DNA of 43,532 bases from Opitutia bacterium (lineage in GTDB: Bacteria; Verrucomicrobiota; Verrucomicrobiia; Opitutales; Seribacteraceae), in the NCBI GenBank assembly GCA_002721705.1, contig PBLJ01000060.1:1-43532 (forward strand), given 5' to 3'. Below, piece after piece: positions 15,647 through 23,841 of this stretch (positions within the stretch are counted from its first letter, which is position 1; each line of letters opens with the position of its first letter). Both the position numbers and the translations under genes were made by a program. The notes under the pieces are model-generated. The model had not been told where the DNA came from, searched no databases, and saw nothing but the letters and a program-made list of their open reading frames with translations.

Positions 15647-17974
15647 TTAGTTCCTGGTGATGGTTTCGTGCAAGTTGAGGATCACCCGGGCTAGGGAGGT
15701 CCATGCCGCCAGTTCCACTGGGTTCAGGTTTGCATCAGCCGGTTTTTCACCGGTTTTCAAGAAGGCGTGGGCATCTTTTTCGTTTTCTGCATAGATGGCG
15801 CGCTCCTTCTCCAGAAGGTTTTGCAGGACGCCGATCTCCTCCTTGGTCGGTGGGCGAGCCAAGGCGAGGCGGAAAGCTAGGTCGAGTCGCTCGAGGTCCT
15901 TCGCATGGGCACCGATTATTCGTTCGGCGAAGATTCGGGCCGCTTCCACGTAGGTGGGGTCATTGAGGAGGACGAGGGCCTGTTGCGGCGTATTGGATAT
16001 GGGACGTTCCGCCACGCATTCCTCGCGGGCGGGGGCGTCGAAAGCTTGTAGACTGGGATGCCAAAAGGAACGACGCCATAGTGTGTATAGGCCACGGCGA
16101 TAGAGTTCATCACCTTTGTCTTGGACGTATTTTCCCGAGTTATAAAGGCGAAACCAATAGTTGGCGGGCTGGTAAGGCTTCACGCTTCGACCACCGATTT
16201 TCGGGACCAAGAGACCACTGATGGCGAGTGCGTTGTCCCTAATGAATTCAGCCTCCAGACGAAAAGAAGCCTGCCTGGCCAACAGACGGTTTTCAGGATC
16301 CAGGTCGATGGAAGATGGATGATTGGATGATCGGCGATAGGCTTCACTGAGAACAATTTGTCGAATGAGATTCTTTACGTCCCAGCCGTTTTCCATGAAT
16401 TCAACGGCCAGCCAATCGAGCAGTTTGGGATGGGTGGGCCTTTCTCCTTGGGAACCGAGATCGTCGAGGTCTCGAGCGAGGCCTTTGCCGAAGAATTGCT
16501 TCCAGATGCGGTTCACGAACACGCGGGCGGTCAGTGGGTTGTCGCGGGAAGCGATCCAGCGGGCGAGGTCGAGGCGGGTGGCCCGCCGATCCCCTAAGTT
16601 CAGTTTTCCGAGAAAGGCTGGGACCGAGGGAGACATGACGGGGCCCGTTTCATCCAACCAATTGCCGCGAGGCAGCATGCGAACGGTGCGTGGCTTGGCA
16701 TTGAGGGTAACGAGTGTCTTTGGCCACTTTTTGGAGTTTGAAATTTTGGTTATGCTTTCCTTGAGTTCCGCGATGCGCTTGTTGAGGGCATCTTTCTCCT
16801 CTTGGAGCACAGTGTCCTTGGTCTTTTCCCGCAGGCCCTTCAATTGGTCTTCCAAGTCGGCCCATTGGTCGAGATCGGCATAGGTCGGCATGGCCGTGTG
16901 TTCTGGATACCCCACGCCTCGTTCCTTTACGTCCGCGAAAAAGGCGGCGAAGGAGTAAAAGTCCTTCATCGTGAAGGGATCGTACTTGTGGTCATGACAT
17001 TCCGCGCATCCCATGGTGGAGCCAAGGAAGATGGCGGCCGTGTTGCGTACGCGATCCGCTGCATATTTCGCTACGTACTCCTTTGCTTGCGCTCCACCCT
17101 CGCTGGTGGTCTGGTTCATTCGATTGAAACCCGATGCAATGAGCCAACTGCGCTGCTCCAAGGGATCACCTTCGAGCAAGTCGCCCGCTAATTGTTCGAT
17201 AACGAAACGGTCATAGGGCTTGTTCTCGTTGAAGGAGCGAATGAGGTAGTCGCGGTAGAGCCAGCAATCTCGCAAACGGTCTTTTTGGTATCCTACGGAG
17301 TCAGCGTAACGGACAAGGTCCAGCCAAGGCACAGCGAGTCTCTCGCCGAAGTGAGGAGAAGCTAGAAGATCGTCGACCAGTTGCGTGTAAGCCACAGTTG
17401 AAGGATTGGTCACGAAGGCTTCTGTTACGTCTGGTTTCGGGGGTAACCCAATTAAATCTAAGTGCAGTCGCCTGACAAGGGTTCTAGGGTCAGTAGCCAG
17501 GGCAGGGGAAAGGTTGGCTGGCGCCAGTCGCGCGAGAACGAATTGGTCGATGGGATCGAGATCTTTTCCGGCCTTTGGAACGGGAGGGCGGATGGGGGCA
17601 GTATAAGCCCAGTGATCCTCCCATTTCGCACCTTGCTCTATCCACTTCTTGATCGTGTTGACTTGCGGCGAAGTGAGGGGTTTCGGGAATTTCCGCGGGG
17701 GCATGCGTTCCTCGGGATCCCCATGAGTTATCCTGAGATACAATTCGCTCTGCTCCGGTTTTCCAGCCACCAGCAAAGTAGGCTCGCGTTCACCGAACAA
17801 ATCCTCCTTCCGATCCAGTCTCAATTTGGCTTTCCGCTGCTTTTCATCCGGCCCGTGGCAGGCGAAGCAATGGTTGGATAGTATAGGGCGAACGTCGCGG
17901 TTGAACTTAATCTCGCGAGCCTGCGAGGCAGGCAAACAAGCGAACAGCAACGCAATGACTTGAACCATCTTCAT
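15647..17974 (-). CDS. Planctomycete-type cytochrome, DUF1549/DUF1553 protein (copy B)
   Basis: 775 residues with a Sec signal (about 1-19). The PSCyt1 domain has C36-F-A-C39-H40 at precisely the same residue numbers as copy A, followed by DUF1549 with CAECHDHKYDP and DUF1553. It is longer than copy A mainly through a lysine/glutamate-rich coiled-coil linker (KGLREKTKDTVLQEEKDALN, about residues 382-401) and a C-terminal insert (LLEKERAIYAENEKDAHAFL). This suggests the copies have had time to diverge. It is probably translationally coupled to DUF1501 copy B. It is preceded by the palindrome at 18011-18024, 37 bases from its ATG. Confidence 0.92.
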   Translation of the reverse strand: MKMVQVIALLFACLPASQAREIKFNRDVRPILSNHCFACHGPDEKQRKAKLRLDRKEDLFGEREPTLLVAGKPEQSELYLRITHGDPEERMPPRKFPKPLTSPQVNTIKKWIEQGAKWEDHWAYTAPIRPPVPKAGKDLDPIDQFVLARLAPANLSPALATDPRTLVRRLHLDLIGLPPKPDVTEAFVTNPSTVAYTQLVDDLLASPHFGERLAVPWLDLVRYADSVGYQKDRLRDCWLYRDYLIRSFNENKPYDRFVIEQLAGDLLEGDPLEQRSWLIASGFNRMNQTTSEGGAQAKEYVAKYAADRVRNTAAIFLGSTMGCAECHDHKYDPFTMKDFYSFAAFFADVKERGVGYPEHTAMPTYADLDQWADLEDQLKGLREKTKDTVLQEEKDALNKRIAELKESITKISNSKKWPKTLVTLNAKPRTVRMLPRGNWLDETGPVMSPSVPAFLGKLNLGDRRATRLDLARWIASRDNPLTARVFVNRIWKQFFGKGLARDLDDLGSQGERPTHPKLLDWLAVEFMENGWDVKNLIRQIVLSEAYRRSSNHPSSIDLDPENRLLARQASFRLEAEFIRDNALAISGLLVPKIGGRSVKPYQPANYWFRLYNSGKYVQDKGDELYRRGLYTLWRRSFWHPSLQAFDAPAREECVAERPISNTPQQALVLLNDPTYVEAARIFAERIIGAHAKDLERLDLAFRLALARPPTKEEIGVLQNLLEKERAIYAENEKDAHAFLKTGEKPADANLNPVELAAWTSLARVILNLHETITRN

Positions 17975-18010
17975 TTTCGACGGCGTGCATATTGAAAGCC
18001 GGTAAGTTTT

Positions 18011-18024
18011 TTGCCAAGCGGCAA
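18011..18024 (-). promoter_or_regulatory. Conserved palindromic element before DUF1549/DUF1553 copy B
   Basis: On the minus strand the sequence is TTGCCGCTTGGCAA, a perfect TTGCC/GGCAA inverted repeat around GCTT; the stem can extend to TTTTGCC/GGCAAAA. It differs from the element at 14184-14197 by one base and has the same 37-base distance to the ATG. TTGGCA could be a -35 box, with 17 bases to CAATAT, which would leave a very short mRNA leader. Confidence 0.45.
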
Positions 18025-18052
18025 AAGTCGTCCGGTTCGATCCAAGGAATGT

Positions 18053-19426
18053 TTATTCCACTACGCGCATGACGCCCCGCATGAGCATGTGGTGTCCTGG
18101 AAAGGTGCAAAGGTAGGGATAGTCGCCCGGTGCGGGCGCGGTGAATTCAATGGTGGCCTCCTGACCATTGTCGAGCATGGAGGAACCCCAAAGTATCTTG
18201 TCCGTGTTCGGGCGAAATTGCTTGGCGAATCCCTCGGCTCCCATCGCCACCGCCAAGGCGGCCACTTCATCGGCGGTCCCGGGTTTGACGAACAGTATGT
18301 TGTGCGGTGGGAAATCGTTGTTTTTGAAAGTAACGGTTACTTTTTGCCCGGTTCGCGCGGTGAATTCCTTGACGTCGTAAAGGAGTTTTTCCTTCACGCA
18401 GGAAATGACGATGCTGAATTCATCGCCTTCAATGGCTTCCGTGGCATCAACAAAGCCCGCTCCCGCGACGTTCATTTCAAGGGAATAGAACCCGGTGCGG
18501 GCAGTTACGAAGAGGGTCTTTCCATTTTTGCCTCCAAAACAGACGTTGGAAGGTTTTTCAGGGAACTCGATTTCAGTGATTTTCTTGCCGGTGGGGTCAT
18601 AAACCAAAACGGCGCCGGAGGTGAGGTAGAGGTTTCCCTTGTTGTCGAGGGTCATGCCATCCGAGCCTGACTCCACGAACAATTTCTTGTCCGACAAAGT
18701 GCCCTCTTCGCCCTCTTCGACGGTGTAGCGAAAGGTTTTACCCTGTCCCGGATCGGCCACGTAGAGTGTTTTTCCGTCAGGTGAGCCGATTATCCCATTG
18801 GGACGCTTCAATTCTCCATCCACTCGTAAAACCTGATCCCTGTAGGGGGTGATGAAATAGAGGTGTTCCCCGTCTTGGGAGAGGTCCTGCTTGCCATAAT
18901 TTGGGTCGGTGAAGAAGACGCCGTTATTGGGGTGAATCCAGAGATCGTTCGGTTTGTTGAAGGGGCGCCCGTCATACTGGTCGGCCAATAATTCCTTTTC
19001 GCCACCGTCGTCCAAGTAGAAGGAGTTGACTTGCTGCGACAGGCCTTGGCAGGCGAACAGGTCGCCTTCCTTGGAGAAATAGAGACCATTGGCTCCACCC
19101 GAGTTTTCCATGTAAACGGATGCCGTCTTTGCCTTCACGTCCCATTTATGGATCCGGTTGTTGGGAATATCCGTGAAGAAGACGTTTCCGTCAGGACCCG
19201 TTGCGGGGCCTTCGGTGAACTTGAAACCGCCTGCTAATTTCACGGGTTCCGCTCCTTTGGCAACAAGCCCATCCTCTTTGGCGACAGGTGTCTGCCGTTC
19301 TTCCCCCTTGCCGGTTTTGGATTGTTGGTAAGGCGAAGGGCCGGCTTTTGGTGTCCTGGAGCCTTGGTCTTGGGCACAAGAAGACAAAACAGCGACTGAT
19401 ACAAGTAGCGAAAGCAATTTCTTCAT
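18053..19426 (-). CDS. Lipoprotein fusing SMP-30 propeller to azurin-like blue-copper domain
   Basis: 457 residues from the ATG at 19424-19426; a TTG 21 bases upstream is a poorer start. The signal peptide ends at lipobox VLSSC, with lipidated Cys17. After a polar linker comes an SMP-30/gluconolactonase propeller (about 55-325) with Glu72, Asn160-Asp161 (KPNDLW), Asn210 (RPNGII) and Asp256 (GSDGMT) as likely metal-site residues. Residues about 335-457 are a cupredoxin with ligands His375 (PPHN), Cys440, His445 and Met449 (CTFPGHHMLM). The family knowledge gives lactonase or sugar oxidation on the propeller and one-electron transfer on the copper domain. Joining them suggests a substrate-oxidising or redox-sensing lipoprotein. 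The gene is 98 bases downstream of the SGNH-propeller gene's stop, on the same strand. Confidence 0.88.
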   Translation of the reverse strand: MKKLLSLLVSVAVLSSCAQDQGSRTPKAGPSPYQQSKTGKGEERQTPVAKEDGLVAKGAEPVKLAGGFKFTEGPATGPDGNVFFTDIPNNRIHKWDVKAKTASVYMENSGGANGLYFSKEGDLFACQGLSQQVNSFYLDDGGEKELLADQYDGRPFNKPNDLWIHPNNGVFFTDPNYGKQDLSQDGEHLYFITPYRDQVLRVDGELKRPNGIIGSPDGKTLYVADPGQGKTFRYTVEEGEEGTLSDKKLFVESGSDGMTLDNKGNLYLTSGAVLVYDPTGKKITEIEFPEKPSNVCFGGKNGKTLFVTARTGFYSLEMNVAGAGFVDATEAIEGDEFSIVISCVKEKLLYDVKEFTARTGQKVTVTFKNNDFPPHNILFVKPGTADEVAALAVAMGAEGFAKQFRPNTDKILWGSSMLDNGQEATIEFTAPAPGDYPYLCTFPGHHMLMRGVMRVVE

Positions 19427-19485
19427 GTTTGCAGGGAGGCTCTTCAAAGCCTGGTTTTACTTTCCTTCCATTCTAAGGAAATCTC

Positions 19486-19497
19486 GCCGCAAGCGGC
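19486..19497 (-). terminator. Short GC hairpin after the SGNH-propeller gene
   Basis: GCCGCAAGCGGC is a perfect palindrome, a 4-5 bp GC stem with a tiny loop, 28-39 bases past the SGNH-propeller stop. On the minus strand it is followed by GAGATTTCC, which has only a short T-run. It is a possible weak terminator, or part of the control region of the next gene, whose ATG is 60 bases downstream. Confidence 0.25.
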
Positions 19498-19524
19498 TCC
19501 AATCAAACTGGTCCAATCTTGCGA

Positions 19525-21975
19525 TTAAAGACGATCACGCCAGAATTGCTCTACTGTCTTGGCGGCGACGCGTGCATTGCTCTCCTTGGAATTGAGGAGT
19601 GACTGCAGGAGTTCCTTGTTCACCACATTGTGTTGCTGATGGACCCAAAGCCCTTCGAGTTGGGCGTTGGGATCCTTGTTTTTCTTCAGCCAGTCCTTGG
19701 TAGCCTTGATGACCTCGTCGGTGTCTCGACTGCTTAACTCGAATCGAGCCCGCAAGCGTATGTTGTAGGTATTGTGCTTGAGCAGGTCGAGTACCACTGG
19801 AAGCGGTTGTCCCACCACCTTGACGTGCTTCATAAGGGGGCGATCCTTTACCTTGATTCGAAAAATGCGGCCGTGGTTTTTGTCGCGGTTTGGGTCGCGC
19901 ACGTTGTGCTGCATGTGCCCGATGATGACGTTTTGCCAATCCGCCACGTAGAGGGCTCCGTCGTCGCCGATTTCGAAGTCGGTGGGACGGAAGTTCCGGT
20001 CCTTCTTGGAGACTAGGAGATCCTCGATTTGCGTGCCTTGAACATTGCCGTTTTCATCGGTTGCAAGGGTGTACTGCTTGATGCCCAGGAAACCGATGGA
20101 ATTGCAGATGAGGAAGTTTCCGTTGTTGCGCTCGGGGAAGTGATCACTGGATAGAATTCCGCTTGAAGGCACGGGACGCACGGTTTTCTTGAGCAAACTT
20201 TGCATCTTGAAACCGCCTTTGCCATCAGGGCGTACCTGATAGGCTCGGCCACCGGTTCCATCGGTTGCGAAATGATAACCCCAATGATTGAAGGATACTC
20301 CGTGTGGGTTGGGGCTGTTGTTGGCGTGGAAGGAGTATTCGAAAGTACGGGGGTTGAAGCGGTACATTGCGCTGTTCCCGTGCTGTTGGGGACCTTTCCA
20401 AGGGGTTTCCACGTTGGACACGTGGAACACGCCGCGTTGGTAATAGACGTAGCCCCCGGGGCCAAAGGTCAGGTTGTTGGCGGCATGGTGGGTGTCGGCT
20501 GAGTCGATGCCGTGCATGATGCGAATGCGGACGTCGGCTTTGTCGTCGCCATCGGTATCCTTGAGGAATATAAGGTCGGGTGCCGAAGCCACGATTACTC
20601 CGCCATTCCAGAAGGTGAAGCCGGTTGGGTTGTGGACCTTGGCGAAGACGATGGACTTGTCCGCTACGCCGTCCCGGTTCTCATCGGGGAGAATGGAGAT
20701 GGTGTCTCCCATTTCCTTGAGTGGTTCCCATTTTGGGTAAGTACGCCAAGAGGCGACCCAGAGTCGACCTTTGGGACCGACGCCTAGCTGTACCGGGTTG
20801 ATGGCTTCGGGAAACATTTCCTCGGAGGCGAAGACATTGGCTTCGAGCCCTTCGGCCAACTCGAGTTGCTCAAGCGTTTCCTTGGGAGTTTTATACTGTG
20901 CGGTACCCTCTTTGCCTGCATTGCTGCTACGCGATTTTCCGCCGATGTTTGATTTCACTGCCACGGGGGGAGGTACGTTGGAATCGTCTGCCACGATGGT
21001 TTTGCCCTTGGCGGCGGCATGAACCACCTTGTCGCGATTCGCCGTCATGACGTCGATCATCGTGAGTTCGTGAAAAAGCGCGTCCTTGTTGGATTGGTTA
21101 TCCACGAAGCGCAGGCCCGAGCGTCCGCCCCAAACGTCGTTGCCGTCGGTCGCCCGGTAGCGGTTGAACCAGTGCCAGTTCTTTTTCAGTACGGCTTCCT
21201 TGGTCTGTTTCAGGTGCTTGTGGTTGGTGGGAGCGTCTTTTCCAAATAATGTCTTGAGAATGACTTCAGCGATTTGCCGATTGCCATCATCGGTCAGATG
21301 GATGCCATTCATCGTAAGGTTTTCGCCGCTCTTGGCGTAGAGTTGTTGGGAAGCCCCGAAAAGATCGACGTACTCCACGCCTTTTTCCTTAGCCACCTCA
21401 GCGGTGGCGGTGGCGTAGGCGGCGAGGTGCTTGTTTTGTTCTTTTCCATCGGGCAAGTTCGGATTGCCGAGATCCTCATGGGCAATGGGAGAGAACAAGA
21501 CGATGCGCGGGGCGCTCTTGCCGTTGTATTGCTTGCCTTTTGTTTCGTCTATCCACTTGGAAAGGGTACCCTTGTAGGCGCCTGGATTCTTGTCCCATGC
21601 TTCGTTGGCCCCGAAGAAGGTCAGGATGACGTCCGCCTTGGAGATGGTGAGGTAGTCGTGTGGGTTTATGAAACCGCGGTTGCGGGGTCGCTTGTCCACT
21701 TTGTCTCCGCAAAAACCGTGGTTACGGAAGACCAGTTCCTTGTCGGGCATGGCGAGTTGGGCATAGGTTTCCAGCCACCCGTGGTGCTGCATCCGTTCAG
21801 CCAAAGCGTTTCCGAGGAGCACGACGTGGTCTCCTTTGTTCACCTCCAGGGCTTTTGCTTCCGGAGACGCGCCTATCAAGATAAGCGAGAAGAGCGCCGC
21901 CGGAGCGATGCCTGGAAGTTGTTGAAATTTCGCAAGAATTTGCGAAAATGCTTTTTTCGTGAGCGATCGTTTCAT
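19525..21975 (-). CDS. SGNH-hydrolase-like domain fused to PVC dehydrogenase propeller, no electron-transfer domain
   Basis: 816 residues with a long signal region (hydrophobic about 22-42). Residues 45-250 have the SGNH fold, but block I reads LLGNALAER, so the catalytic serine position holds Ala57. Gly90, Asn124 (FGANEAW) and His226 (NGIHL) are in place. From about residue 380 to 735 comes the PVC-type membrane-bound dehydrogenase propeller (LAEGLEANVFASEEMFPEAI, DENRDGVADK, DTDGDDKADV, FRPTDFEIGDDGALYVADW). The last 80 residues are HEAT-like helices, ending at QFWRDRL. Relatives usually continue into a C-terminal heme c or, as at 37547-40879, a copper domain. I see neither here. It is probably extracytoplasmic and sugar-related; the enzyme activity is unknown. 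Confidence 0.87.
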   Translation of the reverse strand: MKRSLTKKAFSQILAKFQQLPGIAPAALFSLILIGASPEAKALEVNKGDHVVLLGNALAERMQHHGWLETYAQLAMPDKELVFRNHGFCGDKVDKRPRNRGFINPHDYLTISKADVILTFFGANEAWDKNPGAYKGTLSKWIDETKGKQYNGKSAPRIVLFSPIAHEDLGNPNLPDGKEQNKHLAAYATATAEVAKEKGVEYVDLFGASQQLYAKSGENLTMNGIHLTDDGNRQIAEVILKTLFGKDAPTNHKHLKQTKEAVLKKNWHWFNRYRATDGNDVWGGRSGLRFVDNQSNKDALFHELTMIDVMTANRDKVVHAAAKGKTIVADDSNVPPPVAVKSNIGGKSRSSNAGKEGTAQYKTPKETLEQLELAEGLEANVFASEEMFPEAINPVQLGVGPKGRLWVASWRTYPKWEPLKEMGDTISILPDENRDGVADKSIVFAKVHNPTGFTFWNGGVIVASAPDLIFLKDTDGDDKADVRIRIMHGIDSADTHHAANNLTFGPGGYVYYQRGVFHVSNVETPWKGPQQHGNSAMYRFNPRTFEYSFHANNSPNPHGVSFNHWGYHFATDGTGGRAYQVRPDGKGGFKMQSLLKKTVRPVPSSGILSSDHFPERNNGNFLICNSIGFLGIKQYTLATDENGNVQGTQIEDLLVSKKDRNFRPTDFEIGDDGALYVADWQNVIIGHMQHNVRDPNRDKNHGRIFRIKVKDRPLMKHVKVVGQPLPVVLDLLKHNTYNIRLRARFELSSRDTDEVIKATKDWLKKNKDPNAQLEGLWVHQQHNVVNKELLQSLLNSKESNARVAAKTVEQFWRDRL

Positions 21976-22138
21976 CGTTCTATGTTGGTTTCGTTTTGTT
22001 GGCTGAAATTGTTATCTGGCTTCAGGTCACTTGTTTTTAGTGAACGAGAAGGAAGGGAGGGTTAAAAACGAAGCTAGGCGCGGCTTATCCCTTGGCGAGT
22101 GTTTTCTTTCATGAAGCCGTACTAATTTTTCCAAGCAG

Positions 22139-22168
22139 AAGGCGGAACGCCCTGAGGAGTTCCGCCTT
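22139..22168 (-). terminator. Hairpin terminator after the EF-hand gene
   Basis: AAGGCGGAAC and GTTCCGCCTT are perfectly complementary 10-base arms around a 10-base loop, 32-61 bases past the EF-hand stop codon. It is the strongest hairpin I noticed in the window. The tail lacks a long T-run on either strand. It lies in the 224-base gap between the EF-hand gene and the SGNH-propeller gene, and would separate their transcripts. Nothing else was seen in that gap. Confidence 0.6.
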
Positions 22169-22199
22169 CATTAGTTGGAAATAGTCTGTGCTTAGGGAC

Positions 22200-22700
22200 T
22201 TACTTTTCCGCTTCGTCCTTTTTCTTGCCGCCTTTACCCTTCTTGCCGCCTTCCTTCTTTGGAGGAAGTTTCTTGGGTTTGTCTTTCAGGGCAGCCATCC
22301 TGGCATCCTTGACTCGTTTCTTGTCTTCGTCGCTGATTTTAGCGCGCTCGTCCTTGTCGAGTTTACCGTCCTTGTTTTCGTCGTATTTCCCCGTGATCTC
22401 CTTTTGCAAAGCTCTCATTTCCTCCGAGACAGCAGGCCCTTTTTTCCTAGGGCCACCGATACCGGCATCCTTGATGCGCTTCTTGTCCTCGTCGCTGATC
22501 TTAGCGCGTTCCTTAGGGGTGAGTTTGCCATCCTTGTCGGCGTCGTATTTCTCCCTGATCTCTTTCATCAGTTCGCGCTGGTCTTCATTCAGGGCGGGAC
22601 GCGGCTTCTTGCCCTTGGCGGGCTTTTTTTCACCATCGGCGGCAAAAGCGGAGCCTAGACCGATGGCGCAGGCGGTGAGCAAGGTAATGAATGTCTTCAT
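22200..22700 (-). CDS. Secreted EF-hand protein with lysine-rich tail
   Basis: 166 residues with a Sec signal (cleavage near AFAAD, residue 20-21). Two canonical EF-hand loops are present: D53-A-D55-K-D57-G-K59-L-T61 with Glu64, and D107-E-N109-K-D111-G-K113-L-D115 with Glu118. Each is followed by a degenerate second loop (ISDEDKKR). The two units, residues 44-82 and 98-136, are an internal duplication. The tail from about 140 is very rich in Lys and Gly. It should bind calcium outside the cytoplasm and, being highly basic at its end, may contact nucleic acid or acidic polysaccharide (inference). It stands alone, with a hairpin terminator downstream and a divergent isomerase gene upstream. 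Confidence 0.85.
   Translation of the reverse strand: MKTFITLLTACAIGLGSAFAADGEKKPAKGKKPRPALNEDQRELMKEIREKYDADKDGKLTPKERAKISDEDKKRIKDAGIGGPRKKGPAVSEEMRALQKEITGKYDENKDGKLDKDERAKISDEDKKRVKDARMAALKDKPKKLPPKKEGGKKGKGGKKKDEAEK
22293..22409 (-). repeat. EF-hand internal repeat, unit 2
   Basis: Codes for residues 98-136 of the EF-hand protein. It is a clear direct repeat of 22455-22571 at a 162-base period, with matching stretches such as tcgtcgctgatyttagcgcg and the Lys-Ile-Ser-Asp-Glu-Asp-Lys-Lys-Arg segment. Confidence 0.75.
22455..22571 (-). repeat. EF-hand internal repeat, unit 1
   Basis: Codes for residues 44-82 of the EF-hand protein; partner of 22293-22409. The nucleotide similarity as well as the protein similarity points to duplication within the gene. 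Confidence 0.75.
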
Positions 22701-22726
22701 GGGATTTCTTTTTTGTTTGGATTAGG

Positions 22727-22746
22727 TTGTTCCCCTTTTGGGACAA
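22727..22746. promoter_or_regulatory. Inverted repeat before the EF-hand gene
   Basis: TTGTTCCCCTTTTGGGACAA on the plus strand has arms TTGT(T)CCC and GGGACAA with one unpaired base, 27-46 bases before the EF-hand ATG. It lies in the 198-base divergent gap shared with the isomerase gene and could be an operator or a 5'-leader hairpin. Confidence 0.3.
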
Positions 22747-22898
22747 AAGGCATGTTTTTGGGATAAACGACGCATGATTCCAAAAGGTTGCGCTTTTCTC
22801 AATTACTTTCGGTAAACTCACGGCTTTTCCTGCTATAGAATTTCTCTCCTGATCTTAAACGGCTTGCTACTTTACTTTGGGCGGTTTTTTCTTGAGGC

Positions 22899-23828
22899 AT
22901 GCCAACCTTGAAAAGACGTGGATTCCTGAAGTCGGCATGGGCCTTGCCCGCCTTGGCTTCACCCCTTCATTTGTCCGCCCATCCGTCCGCAAAACACAAA
23001 CCCAAGATCAAGCTGGGAGTTTCCAGCTACTCCTATTGGCATTTCCGGCCGCCCAAGGTTTCCATTCAGCAGGTCATAGACAAGGCGGCTCATCTCGGTG
23101 TGCAAGGAGTGGACGTCCTGCATCGCCAAATGGATTCGGAGAAACCGGATTACCTGCAGAAACTCAAGAGACATGCTTTTCTCAACGGGGTAGACCTCAT
23201 TGGCTTGTCCATTCACCAAGATTTCGTGGAACCCACCCCAGAGGCTCGCAAGCGCAACGTGGAGCACACCAAGAAGTGCATCGAGCTTGCTTTCCAAATG
23301 GGCATTCCCTGCATTCGCCTTAATTCCGGGCGTTGGGGAACGGCGAAAAATTTCGACCACCTCATGGAGTTGCGTGGCAAGGAACCCATCCTCAAGGGTT
23401 ACACTTTGGACGATGGTTTCCGTTGGTGCATCGACTGCATCGAGCAGTGCCTGCCCAAGGCAGCGGAGTGCGGGGTGCATCTCGCGCTCGAGAATCACTG
23501 GGGACTGACCCGTACGCCGGAGGGCTTGCTTCGCATTGCCAACGCCATCGAATCACCATGGCTCGGCGTACTCATGGATACGGGGAACTTCCTGGAAGAT
23601 CCCTACGAGAAGTTGGAGCAAATCGCCCCCAAAACCACTTTCGTGCAAGCCAAGACCTATTACGGGGGAGGGGAGTGGTACACCTTGGATCTCGACTACG
23701 ACCGTATTGCCGCGATTCTGAGGAAGGTTGGTTATTCAGGTTACGTGTCCTTGGAGTTCGAGGGCAAGGCCCCAGCCGACGAGGGCGTGGCCAAGAGCAT
23801 CGCCATGCTACGCAAGGCATTTGCCTAA
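22899..23828 (+). CDS. Sugar phosphate isomerase/epimerase-like TIM barrel, Tat-exported
   Basis: 309 residues with a twin-arginine signal (KRRGFLKSA, residues 5-13). The xylose-isomerase-like TIM barrel starts near residue 38 (LGVSSYSYWHF). Likely metal ligands are Glu198 (ALENHWG), Asp227 (MDTGNF) and Glu286 (SLEFEG). In the segment FVQAKTYYGGG, where many family members have His, no histidine is present. The family includes epimerases of 3-keto sugars and of ketohexoses; export means the substrate is outside the cytoplasm. GAGG stands just one base before the ATG, too close to act as a normal ribosome site. The gene is convergent with the 1712-residue gene, stop to stop 13 bases apart. Its neighbours suggest a part in extracytoplasmic sugar conversion. 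Confidence 0.88.
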   Translation: MPTLKRRGFLKSAWALPALASPLHLSAHPSAKHKPKIKLGVSSYSYWHFRPPKVSIQQVIDKAAHLGVQGVDVLHRQMDSEKPDYLQKLKRHAFLNGVDLIGLSIHQDFVEPTPEARKRNVEHTKKCIELAFQMGIPCIRLNSGRWGTAKNFDHLMELRGKEPILKGYTLDDGFRWCIDCIEQCLPKAAECGVHLALENHWGLTRTPEGLLRIANAIESPWLGVLMDTGNFLEDPYEKLEQIAPKTTFVQAKTYYGGGEWYTLDLDYDRIAAILRKVGYSGYVSLEFEGKAPADEGVAKSIAMLRKAFA

Positions 23829-23841
23829 TAGGCTCCTTCCC

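Noticed and set aside
15642-15704. 21-residue N-terminal extension of DUF1501 copy B
   Set aside because: It lies within the end of the upstream cytochrome gene and displaces the Tat motif; the ATG at 15639-15641 mirrors the layout of copy A.
14184-18024. Reading the conserved palindromes as sigma-54 promoters (TTGGCA resembling the -24 box)
   Set aside because: The GC dinucleotide required at the -12 position, ten bases on, is missing in both copies.
19448-19524. Possible frameshift or truncation that removed a heme or copper domain from the 816-residue protein
   Set aside because: The 77 bases past its stop contain no CxxCH or CTFPGH remnant in the frames I read, and the next gene follows at once. 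The protein seems to end naturally here.
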